Shown: piece by piece, positions 1 to 5,178 of the stretch
How positions within the stretch are numbered: the stretch's first letter is position 1
How the letters are laid out: each line of letters begins with the position of its first letter
Source of the DNA: Gammaproteobacteria bacterium
GTDB lineage: Bacteria > Pseudomonadota > Gammaproteobacteria > Eutrophobiales > Eutrophobiaceae
Assembly (NCBI GenBank): GCA_015661095.1
Contig: JACVQI010000118.1
Location: forward strand, 1-9,018
Direction of reading: 5' to 3'
DNA length: 9,018 bases
Position numbers and translations under genes: made by a program
Notes under the pieces: model-generated
Seen by the model: the letters and a program-made list of their open reading frames with translations, nothing else
Databases searched by the model: none
What the model was told of the DNA's origin: nothing

Positions 1-65
1 GTGTTTAATACATGGGAAGGCTATTACCTAGATTGATCACCCACAAGCCCGGAGACCGGCCTCAT
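1..65 (+). promoter_or_regulatory. Cobalamin riboswitch, 3' part of aptamer (cut by window edge)
   Basis: The stretch carries the two hallmark blocks of the 3' half of the cobalamin (B12) aptamer. GGGAAGG lies at 14-20, and CAAGCCCGGAGACCGGCC lies at 44-61, very close to the 'AAGCC..GAgACCtGCC' block of the B12 box upstream of btuB genes. The 5' half of the aptamer lies before base 1, so the promoter and the L5 loop are not visible. In this family, binding of adenosylcobalamin or a related corrinoid folds the leader so that translation or transcription of the downstream uptake gene is shut off. The gene 145 nt downstream is a TonB-dependent receptor, the commonest target of this riboswitch in proteobacteria. 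The assignment rests on motif recognition, not on a covariance-model score. Confidence 0.82.
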
Positions 66-205
66 GCGGACACTGATGCGTCGCGGAGGGCGGCAGTGTA
101 GTAGTTTGCACCCATCCTCAAACCGCCACAACTTACGGTAGCGCGGCGCATTGATCTGTTTTATTTGCTAAGAACTCGGGTAGGAGTTCAGAGGAGAGGA
201 TCAAT
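66..205 (+). promoter_or_regulatory. Probable riboswitch expression platform and receptor leader
   Basis: This leader joins the B12 aptamer to the receptor start codon and contains several potential switching helices. ACACTG (70-75) pairs with CAGTGT (94-99). GTTTG (104-108) pairs with CAAAC (119-123), leaving a loop that holds ATCCT. GAACTC (172-177) pairs with GAGTTC (184-189) and ends directly against the ribosome-binding site. ATCCTC (114-119) is exactly complementary to GAGGAT (196-201) at the ribosome-binding site and is therefore a candidate anti-Shine-Dalgarno strand. No hairpin followed by a T-run is present, so control at translation start is more likely than premature termination. 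The pairings are visible in the sequence; the switching model is inferred. Confidence 0.5.
191..200 (+). promoter_or_regulatory. Ribosome-binding site of the TonB-dependent receptor
   Basis: A purine-rich GAGGAGAGGA lies 5 nt before the ATG at 206. It supports that ATG as the start and is the part of the leader that the riboswitch would have to hide. A six-base complement sits upstream at 114-119. Confidence 0.75.
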
Positions 206-2221
206 ATGTACCGTATATTTTTATTACTATCAGGACTGTCTTTCTATTTACTTTCCCTCAACACCGCCATTGCGGAGCAGGCTGACAAACTGGAGACGGT
301 CATCGTCAGCGCCACGCGCTCGAATGTAACCGATCTGGATTTTCCCGGCGCCATTACCGTGATCAGCAGCGAGGAGATCCGGATGAGTGGCGCGTCGCAT
401 CTGGTTGAAGTGTTGCGGAGCGCCGGCGGTGTGCAGATTTCCGATCTGTACGGGGACGGCACCGATGCCAGCGTCGGCATCCGGGGCTTTTCTGAAACCG
501 CGCAGCAAAACACTCTCATTATGATTGACGGCAGGCGTCTCAATAATGCTGATAACGGCCTGCCGGATCTGAATACCATCGCCTTAAGAAATATCGACCG
601 GATTGAAATCATCAAGGGCAGCGCCGGAACGCTTTATGGTGACAAGGCCGTTGGCGGGGTGATTAATATCATCACCCGCGAACCTGAAAAACTTCAGGTG
701 GAGGGTGAGATGACGTATGGCAGTTTCGATAATCGTTCCGCTTATGCCTCCGTGGAAAACGCCCATGCCAATGGTATTCATTACCGGTTCAGCGCCCTGC
801 GGCATCTGAGTGATAATTATCGTGACAATAACGAACTGCGGCTGACTGATATCGCGGCCAGCGCCGGTTACACGCATGCAAGCGGCGAGCTGTTTCTCGA
901 ATATCAGGATTTGAATGAAGATGTCGAGCTGCCCGGATCGCTGTTCGCCGACATGCTGGCGGCCGATCGGACACAGGCATTATATCCTTCAGACTTCGTT
1001 GCCACGGATTCCAGGATCGCCCGGGCCGGTATCCGGCAGGAGATCATCGAGGGAGTTGAACTCCAGGCGGAATACACTAACCGCAAGAGCGACAGCAACG
1101 GCCAGCTCAGTTCCGGCGGATTCCCGAATACTTTCATTCAAAAACGCAAGCATACTGAATTCACGCCGCGGCTGATTGGTACCTTCGAGATGCCGGCAGG
1201 CCAGACCCTGATTACCATCGGCGGAGACCTGTTCAAGACGGATTATCTGATTACCTCACCGTTCGGGATTACCGATGATACCCAATCCCAATACAGCGCT
1301 TATACCCAGGGTATCGTGCCATTGACTGAAAACCTGGCACTGACACTCGGCGCCCGTCACGGTACGGTGCAAAACGATATCATGGTCGATACCCTGGCGT
1401 TCGGCCGCTCCCTGCCGGCCGGGACGGAACTCGACGACAGCGCCAATGCCTATGAAGGGGGCTTGTCGTACCTGGTGAATGACAACTGGCGAGTGTTCGG
1501 CAAGGTCGACAGAAATTTCCGTTTTGTCACCGCTGATGAGTATTCAGCGGTTGCGGACAATAATTTTTTCGCCAACCTGTTTCTGTTCGGGACTGTTGTG
1601 CCTTTACCAGAGACACAAACAGGACTGTCGTATGAATCCGGGATCGAATGGCATAACGATTCCGCGCAGGCGAGATTGCAGCTTTTTCAACTGGATTTAG
1701 ATAATGAAATTGTCTTTGACCCCTCGTTGTTCCTGAATACCAACATCGGTGACACCCGCAGACGCGGCCTGATCTTCGAGGGACGTTATGCGCCGGCGCA
1801 AAACTGGGATATTTATGCCAATTACAGCTACATCGATGGGGAAGTGACCAGTGGCGGTTTCGACGGCTCCGACCTGACTTTCCTGGCGGATCATAGTGTG
1901 ACCGTCGGCACCCGCTACCGGTATGATGAGCGCCTGTCCGGATACCTTGAGATCATTGGCGTGAGCGATCGGATTTTCGGCGGGGATTTCGCCAATGCCT
2001 TCGAAAAACTCCCCGGCTATGCTGTAGCCAATATGCAGATGTCTTACCAGTACAATCATTTCACGCTGTCTTTACGGGTGAATAATCTGCTGGACAAGGA
2101 GTACAGCGACTCCGGCAATATCGGTTTCGATTTCAGGGATCCCATGTTCCCGCAGGTGAAAACCTTTTTTCCGGCCCCGGAAAGAAATTTACTGTTCAGT
2201 CTGAGATATAACTATCAGTGA
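206..2221 (+). CDS. TonB-dependent outer-membrane receptor, probably B12/corrinoid (BtuB-like)
   Basis: This 671-residue protein is an outer-membrane active transporter powered by TonB-ExbBD. It has a signal peptide of about 23 residues ending AIA. A TonB box follows (ETVIVSATR, residues 30-38; compare TLVVTA in BtuB). The plug domain covers about residues 40-160, with the typical IMIDGRRLNN (105-114) and LYGDKAVGGVINIITR (143-158) blocks. The rest is a 22-strand-type barrel ending in the conserved NNLLDKEY region and a last strand LLFSLRYNYQ. The length is slightly above that of BtuB (about 610). The final residue is Gln after Tyr, where the terminal aromatic is more usual. The substrate is inferred from the cobalamin riboswitch in its leader. 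Receptors for cobinamide or another corrinoid fit equally well, so no gene symbol is given. The start is supported by the GAGGAGAGGA site. Confidence 0.95.
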   Translation: MYRIFLLLSGLSFYLLSLNTAIAEQADKLETVIVSATRSNVTDLDFPGAITVISSEEIRMSGASHLVEVLRSAGGVQISDLYGDGTDASVGIRGFSETAQQNTLIMIDGRRLNNADNGLPDLNTIALRNIDRIEIIKGSAGTLYGDKAVGGVINIITREPEKLQVEGEMTYGSFDNRSAYASVENAHANGIHYRFSALRHLSDNYRDNNELRLTDIAASAGYTHASGELFLEYQDLNEDVELPGSLFADMLAADRTQALYPSDFVATDSRIARAGIRQEIIEGVELQAEYTNRKSDSNGQLSSGGFPNTFIQKRKHTEFTPRLIGTFEMPAGQTLITIGGDLFKTDYLITSPFGITDDTQSQYSAYTQGIVPLTENLALTLGARHGTVQNDIMVDTLAFGRSLPAGTELDDSANAYEGGLSYLVNDNWRVFGKVDRNFRFVTADEYSAVADNNFFANLFLFGTVVPLPETQTGLSYESGIEWHNDSAQARLQLFQLDLDNEIVFDPSLFLNTNIGDTRRRGLIFEGRYAPAQNWDIYANYSYIDGEVTSGGFDGSDLTFLADHSVTVGTRYRYDERLSGYLEIIGVSDRIFGGDFANAFEKLPGYAVANMQMSYQYNHFTLSLRVNNLLDKEYSDSGNIGFDFRDPMFPQVKTFFPAPERNLLFSLRYNYQ

Positions 2222-2229
2222 GATGGACT

Positions 2230-2255
2230 CTGCTCCCCTGCACCCAGGGGAGCAG
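2230..2255 (+). terminator. Perfect 11-bp hairpin just after the receptor gene
   Basis: CTGCTCCCCTG (2230-2240) and CAGGGGAGCAG (2245-2255) form a perfect GC-rich stem around a CACC loop, beginning 9 nt after the receptor stop codon. The position suits a transcript end or a 3'-end-protecting hairpin. However, GTGACAG follows instead of a T-run, so it is not a canonical intrinsic terminator. Confidence 0.5.
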
Positions 2256-2284
2256 GTGACAGTTAACGGACCAGCGTTTACGAT
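2256..2284 (+). promoter_or_regulatory. Candidate sigma70 promoter inside the gene-free stretch
   Basis: GTGACA (2256-2261, 5 of 6 to the -35 consensus) is followed after exactly 17 nt by TACGAT (2279-2284, 4 of 6 to the -10 consensus), directly behind the receptor hairpin. Transcription would start near 2291. The -10 also forms one arm of the hairpin TACGAT/ATCGTA (2279-2294), so the match could be a by-product of that structure. Confidence 0.3.
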
Positions 2285-2290
2285 AAACAT

Positions 2291-2411
2291 CGTATTTGTC
2301 GGCGCTGCGCTGGTGAGCACGGAGATTTTATGTGAAGCTCTGAATAAGTCCCTCCTGAACTTTTCAGAGTCCGCACAGTAAAAGCTGTGACTTTTACTGT
2401 GCTCCATTTTT
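2291..2411 (+). ncRNA. Hypothetical small RNA with an anti-Shine-Dalgarno loop
   Basis: I propose a transcript of about 120 nt starting from the promoter candidate at 2256-2284. Its first stem-loop (2338-2369) pairs CTCTGAA with TTCAGAG and AAGT with ACTT across one bulged T. It presents the 9-nt loop CCCTCCTGA, which contains CCTCCT, the exact complement of a consensus ribosome-binding site. The second stem-loop (2373-2402) is a perfect 12-bp helix followed after four bases by TTTTT (2407-2411), an order that resembles an Rho-independent end. This layout, a C/U-rich loop followed by a terminator hairpin, resembles known trans-acting sRNAs that block translation starts. No coding potential is evident here. 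The existence of the RNA is inferred. The region could equally be a receptor 3' UTR or a DNA-level structure. Confidence 0.33.
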
Positions 2412-2485
2412 CAAACAGTTGCCTGTTTGAAAAATGCCGGCACATCCGTATGCCGGGCGGAACCTCTGAGTTAATCATAGGTTCC
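2338..2485. repeat. Five back-to-back stem-loops of unrelated sequence
   Basis: Five inverted repeats follow one another with linkers of only 3, 2, 0 and 2 nt. (1) 2338-2369 is 7+4 bp with one bulge. (2) 2373-2402 has GCACAGTAAAAG against its exact complement, 12 bp with a 6-nt loop. (3) 2405-2436 has CATTTTTCAAACAG against its exact complement, 14 bp with loop TTGC. (4) 2437-2456 has CCGGCA/TGCCGG, 6 bp with an 8-nt loop. (5) 2459-2485 has GGAACCT/AGGTTCC, 7 bp with an inner TGA/TCA. Upstream lie ACCAGCG/CGCTGGT (2270-2276 with 2308-2314), enclosing TACGAT/ATCGTA (2279-2294), and the hairpin at 2230-2255. The arms of different hairpins are not related to each other, so this is not a REP/BIME or CRISPR-like array. 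It may be a structured RNA, a chain of terminators or a mobile-element remnant. The pairing is certain; the function is unknown. Confidence 0.8.
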
Positions 2486-2526
2486 TAAGGATTAGCGCTG
2501 CTGAAACCATCATTTCGACCGACTGC

Positions 2527-2535
2527 TGTTATAAT
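2527..2535 (+). promoter_or_regulatory. Extended -10 promoter for the radical SAM gene
   Basis: TGTTATAAT matches the extended -10 consensus (TGnTATAAT) perfectly, with TATAAT at 2530-2535. No good -35 is present at the expected distance, which is common for extended -10 promoters. The predicted start of transcription near 2541-2543 leaves a leader of only about 21-23 nt before the ATG at 2564. It places the stem-loop cluster outside this transcript. Confidence 0.55.
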
Positions 2536-2563
2536 TGCCATCAGGTATGACCCGGACCGCCAG

Positions 2564-3802
2564 ATGTTACCAGTTGCATACGACGAAAAGTTCCTCGACA
2601 TCAAACAACATACCTTGTTCGACACGCTGGACGCGGCCAGGCAGGAAGCGATCCGGGATATCGCCGTGATCAACCGGCTGACCCGCCAGGAACTGAAACA
2701 GATCGTCGATGCCGCCATCGATCTGGAGATGTGGGATGAAAAAGACCTGGTGGCGCGCTGGCAGGAATGGCGGCAGACCAGCAGACTGCAGGGTCGTGAA
2801 TTCAAGAAATGGGCCCTGCGGCAACTGGCTGATCAACTGGCGGCGCTACGTAACAGTATCACCACTTACAACGAACAGCAACAGACTGACGCACGGCGGA
2901 TCTTCGGTATGTGCCCGGTCCAATCGGAAAAAACCCTGTGCTGCAACCTGCGCACCATCGATGCCGTACAGAACTGCGGTTTCGGTTGCAGCTATTGCAG
3001 CATCCAGACCATGTACACCGGTCCCGACATCAGTTTCGATCAGAACTTCCGCCGGAAACTGGAGGCCATCGAACTCGATTCGGACCGGCATTATCACATC
3101 GGCACGGGCCAGTCTTCCGACGCCCTGATGTGGGGGAACCAGCACAATATCCTCAAAGATATGCTGTGGTTCACCCGGAAATGGCCGAAAGCACTTATCG
3201 AATTCAAAGCCAAATCAAAAAATGTCGACTATCTGCTGCATACCGATGCGCCACGGAATATCGTCTGCTCGTGGTCTTTGAATCCGGATATCATCATCCG
3301 CAACGAAGAACACCTGACTGCCAGCCTGAGCGAACGCCTCGCGGCGGCGCGGGCGGTGGCCGATCGCAACATCCGCATCGGTTTCCATCTGCATCCAATG
3401 CTCCATTACCAGGGCTGGGAGCAGAACTACAGCGAATTGATAGCGCTGATCCTCAATCGCTTCCGGCCGGAGGAAATCGTCTTCATATCATTCGGCGCCC
3501 TGACCTTCCCCAGACCCATACTCAATAAATTACGTACTTATGGCATTAAAAGTAAAATCAATCAAACCCCGATGACCACCAATCCGGAAGACAAACTGAC
3601 CTATCCGGATCCGATCAAGACACAGTTGTTCCGGCACGCCTATAATGCCTTTGCCGCATGGCATCAGCGGGTATTCTTTTATCTGTGCATGGAGGAAGCC
3701 AGGTTCTGGGATCAATCCTTTGGCTACCGCTACCCGGACAATGCCACGATGGAAGCCGCATTGATACAAAGCGCCTGGTCAAAATTACCGGCAACAGCGT
3801 AA
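2564..3802 (+). CDS. Radical SAM protein of the spore photoproduct lyase-like (SplB/COG1533) family
   Basis: This 412-residue protein shows the radical SAM cluster motif CGFGCSYC (Cys138, Cys142, Cys145), which binds a 4Fe-4S cluster and S-adenosylmethionine. The following blocks follow spore photoproduct lyase order: HIGTGQSSDALMWGN (about 178-192), LIEFKAKSKNVDYLL (about 211-225), a CSWSLNPDIIIRNEEHLTASL block, IGFHLHPMLHYQGWEQNY, and a C-terminal VFFYLCMEEARFWD. Residues 1-130 form a mostly helical N-terminal extension carrying further cysteines (117, 126, 127). From memory of the Bacillus SPL sequence, its hydrogen-donor Cys141 (context AACTSD) falls at Gln183 here (TGQSSD), so classic spore photoproduct repair is doubtful. 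The substrate is unknown, but a DNA-lesion or nucleotide target is plausible. The start is the first in-frame ATG. It lacks a clear Shine-Dalgarno site, and the frame stays open back to 2489 without an ATG, GTG or TTG. Confidence 0.9.
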   Translation: MLPVAYDEKFLDIKQHTLFDTLDAARQEAIRDIAVINRLTRQELKQIVDAAIDLEMWDEKDLVARWQEWRQTSRLQGREFKKWALRQLADQLAALRNSITTYNEQQQTDARRIFGMCPVQSEKTLCCNLRTIDAVQNCGFGCSYCSIQTMYTGPDISFDQNFRRKLEAIELDSDRHYHIGTGQSSDALMWGNQHNILKDMLWFTRKWPKALIEFKAKSKNVDYLLHTDAPRNIVCSWSLNPDIIIRNEEHLTASLSERLAAARAVADRNIRIGFHLHPMLHYQGWEQNYSELIALILNRFRPEEIVFISFGALTFPRPILNKLRTYGIKSKINQTPMTTNPEDKLTYPDPIKTQLFRHAYNAFAAWHQRVFFYLCMEEARFWDQSFGYRYPDNATMEAALIQSAWSKLPATA

Positions 3803-3926
3803 ACCGGACTCCCCTCCAGCCAGTTCATCATCGTTGATACGACTTGACACCCTTGTATCGACAGTTACCGGCACATATGCGCTTTCCTAACAGCTTGACC
3901 GTATACACACTATTCTTATCCGGTTA

Positions 3927-3955
3927 TTGCAACAGTTACCTGATACGGATATATG
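3927..3955 (+). promoter_or_regulatory. Candidate sigma70 promoter for the TPR gene
   Basis: TTGCAA (3927-3932) and TATATG (3950-3955) are separated by exactly 17 nt and lie about 70 nt before the start codon. The second copy of the ACAGTTACC/ATATGCG motif pair falls within this promoter, so the motif could be a regulator site or simply coincide with it. Other -10-like hexamers nearby, TACAAT (3976-3981) and TATAGA (3988-3993), have no matching -35. Confidence 0.35.
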
Positions 3956-4011
3956 CGTTAACTGATTTTATTGTCTACAATGTTTTGTATAGAGATGCTT
4001 TTTTTATTTAA

Positions 4012-4016
4012 AGGAG
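4012..4016 (+). promoter_or_regulatory. Shine-Dalgarno AGGAG that fixes the TPR gene start
   Basis: AGGAG lies 8 nt before the ATG at 4025, whose product begins with a clean signal peptide (NRKILILALVAVY). The longer in-frame ATG at 3971 would place this ribosome-binding site inside the coding region and spoil the signal peptide, so 4025 is chosen. Confidence 0.8.
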
Positions 4017-4024
4017 AAGTGATT

Positions 4025-4549
4025 ATGAACAGGAAAATCCTAATCCTCGCATTAGTTGCTGTCTATGTATCAACCAGCCACATTATTGCCTGGGCCCAGA
4101 CCGGTTCCCACATCAAGGACGGCGGCGGCAAGATGCCGGAAACCGTGGTCTGGTTCGACGAACCGCGGGAAATCACCGATATTCGGTTGTTACTGCAGGA
4201 AGGTAAAAACCAACTTGCGGTGGATAAAGCCCGCGACTACGTTGCCAATTTACGGAACGTGCCCGGCGTCGATGCTGAAAAGCGCAGGTACTTCGGCCTG
4301 AGCGCTCTCTGCTCGGCTTTGACCAGTTCGGGAGAACTGGCGGAAGCCATCAAAGCCTGTAGCGATGCCATCGAAATTTATCCAACCCGCTGGCAGGCAT
4401 TGAATAACCGCGGCGTTGCTCATTATGTTTCGGGCCAGCTCGATCAGTCCCTGCAGGACTACCGCCAGGCGTTAAGTCTGGTCAGGGATTTGGTACCGGT
4501 GACTGAACTGCTTCAACACAATATCGCGCTGGCCGAAGCGAAAAAATAG
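4025..4549 (+). CDS. Small exported TPR-repeat protein, function unknown
   Basis: This 174-residue protein has an N-terminal signal peptide of about 24 residues (basic NRK, hydrophobic core, AWA/AWAQ end), so it is probably periplasmic. After a short linker rich in Gly (KDGGGK) come helical segments from about residue 50. Two TPR-type repeats follow, at about 89-120 (YFGLSALCSALTSSGELAEA) and 123-152 (WQALNNRGVAHYVSGQLDQS). These show the usual small and aromatic TPR positions (W, G/A, Y, A, P). TPRs mediate protein-protein contact, so the partner, not catalysis, would define the role. No partner is evident among the neighbours. The secreted NTF2-like gene starts 121 nt downstream in the same direction, but a separate -10 in between suggests independent transcription. 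Confidence 0.85.
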   Translation: MNRKILILALVAVYVSTSHIIAWAQTGSHIKDGGGKMPETVVWFDEPREITDIRLLLQEGKNQLAVDKARDYVANLRNVPGVDAEKRRYFGLSALCSALTSSGELAEAIKACSDAIEIYPTRWQALNNRGVAHYVSGQLDQSLQDYRQALSLVRDLVPVTELLQHNIALAEAKK

Positions 4550-4557
4550 AATATAAC

Positions 4558-4579
4558 CAGCAAGGGTAATCCCTGGCTG
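4558..4579 (+). terminator. Weak hairpin after the TPR gene
   Basis: CAGC-A-AGGG (4558-4566) and CCCT-G-GCTG (4571-4579) form a stem of 4+4 pairs with one mismatch and a TAAT loop, 8 nt after the TPR stop codon. Only a poor T-tract follows (AAGAATTTCT), so termination would be weak or Rho-assisted. Confidence 0.35.
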
Positions 4580-4615
4580 AAGAATTTCTAAGCGGTCACC
4601 CCGGCAGCAACCGCG

Positions 4616-4621
4616 TATAAT
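4616..4621 (+). promoter_or_regulatory. Consensus -10 element before the NTF2-like gene
   Basis: A perfect TATAAT lies 49 nt upstream of the start codon at 4671, giving a predicted leader of about 43 nt. No convincing -35 hexamer is present at 16-18 nt upstream, so activator help or a weak promoter is likely. Confidence 0.4.
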
Positions 4622-4670
4622 CCGCACCACCGTCATTCACGACTCCAAATCTTACAGGGGAGAAGCCAGC

Positions 4671-5168
4671 ATGCGCATGCCAAACAACGACCGGATGAAT
4701 ATCCCGGCATATCTGTCCCTGCTCATTGTGTTAACCATATGTCAGCCGGTTTCGCTGCCTGCGCAAGACCAGCCGTGGTTGCAGGATCCGGTGGTGATGG
4801 AAGTAATCGGTCTGCGCCAGCAGGAAACCGCCGCGATGCTGGCCGACAGCGCGGGCACAGAGGCGGACAAGTATTCCTCAACCTTCATCGCCAACACCCC
4901 GGACCGGGGCGTCATTCCACGCGCCGCCATGGTGGAGTTTCTGAAGTCCGGCACGGTTAAATACGACGCGATCGACATGAACATCGAATATGCCGGCCGT
5001 CATGGCGATGATGTGGTGGTGATCATGGGCGTGGAGACAGTCGTGCCCGGCGCGGGCATGCGCGATGCCGGGAAGCGTGTGCAACGGCGTTTTACCGATG
5101 TCTACCGCAAGGAAAACGGCGTCTGGCGTCATGACCTTAGACACGCCAACGTCGTCAAAGTCGAGTAG
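4671..5168 (+). CDS. Exported NTF2/SnoaL-like (DUF4440-type) small protein
   Basis: This 165-residue protein has a signal peptide (hydrophobic LSLLIVLTI core, likely cut near residue 31, LPA|QD), so it acts outside the cytoplasm. The mature part looks like a cone-shaped NTF2-like domain. It begins with an alpha-helix (about 41-60, PVVMEVIGLRQQETAAMLAD), continues through a segment with FIANTPDRGVIPRAAMVEFL, and then strands YDAIDMNIEYAG and VVVIMGVETVVPGAG. It ends with the family-typical RRFTDVYRKENGVWRHDLRHANVV (about 139-162, also given as its halves RRFTDVYRKE and NGVWRHDLRH). Such domains bind small hydrophobic ligands or act as minimal enzymes; the ligand is unknown. GGGGAGAAG upstream, with 8 nt between its GGAG and the ATG, supports the start. 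The gene converges on the minus-strand SnoaL-like gene, with only 10 nt between the stop codons. Confidence 0.82.
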   Translation: MRMPNNDRMNIPAYLSLLIVLTICQPVSLPAQDQPWLQDPVVMEVIGLRQQETAAMLADSAGTEADKYSSTFIANTPDRGVIPRAAMVEFLKSGTVKYDAIDMNIEYAGRHGDDVVVIMGVETVVPGAGMRDAGKRVQRRFTDVYRKENGVWRHDLRHANVVKVE

Positions 5169-5178
5169 CTTACTGGGT

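Larger units (their letters stand above)
3803..4024. other. AT-rich intergenic region with duplicated short motifs
   Basis: This 222-nt spacer contains a 10-pair imperfect hairpin (3833-3842 with 3853-3862, two G-T pairs) whose loop holds a TTGACA. It also contains two copies of an arrangement ACAGTTACC followed by ATATGCG. The copies are at 3861-3869 with 3875-3881, and at 3932-3940 with 3951-3957. No T-run follows the hairpin, so a terminator for the radical SAM gene is not demonstrated. The promoter of the TPR gene must lie in this region. Confidence 0.5.

Noticed and set aside
64..141. 25-codon upstream ORF in the riboswitch leader
   Set aside because: The only purine run at a suitable distance (GGAG, 51-54) is part of the conserved B12 aptamer core. 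The predicted peptide has no recognisable character, and the segment is better explained by RNA helices.
2351..2356. AGGAGG on the minus strand as a ribosome-binding site
   Set aside because: No ATG, GTG or TTG lies at a suitable distance downstream on that strand. The complementary CCTCCT in a plus-strand loop is the more interesting reading.
2189..2478. Two overlapping minus-strand reading frames in the gene-free stretch
   Set aside because: They run through the hairpin arms and part of the receptor gene, have no recognisable domains, and their residues are dictated by the inverted repeats.
2256..2485. Integron attC site, retron msr-msd or CRISPR-like array
   Set aside because: No integrase, reverse transcriptase or Cas gene is nearby. 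The hairpins do not share arm sequences, and I could not find paired attC core sites or flanking a1/a2 repeats.
2564..3802. B12-dependent radical SAM enzyme linked to the B12 receptor
   Set aside because: The N-terminal 130 residues look helical and do not resemble the Rossmann-type cobalamin-binding domain. The gene has its own promoter, so proximity alone is not evidence.
3971..4024. Upstream in-frame start for the TPR protein
   Set aside because: The strong AGGAG at 4012-4016 and a clean signal peptide both point to the ATG at 4025. The longer form adds an implausible N-terminus before the signal sequence.
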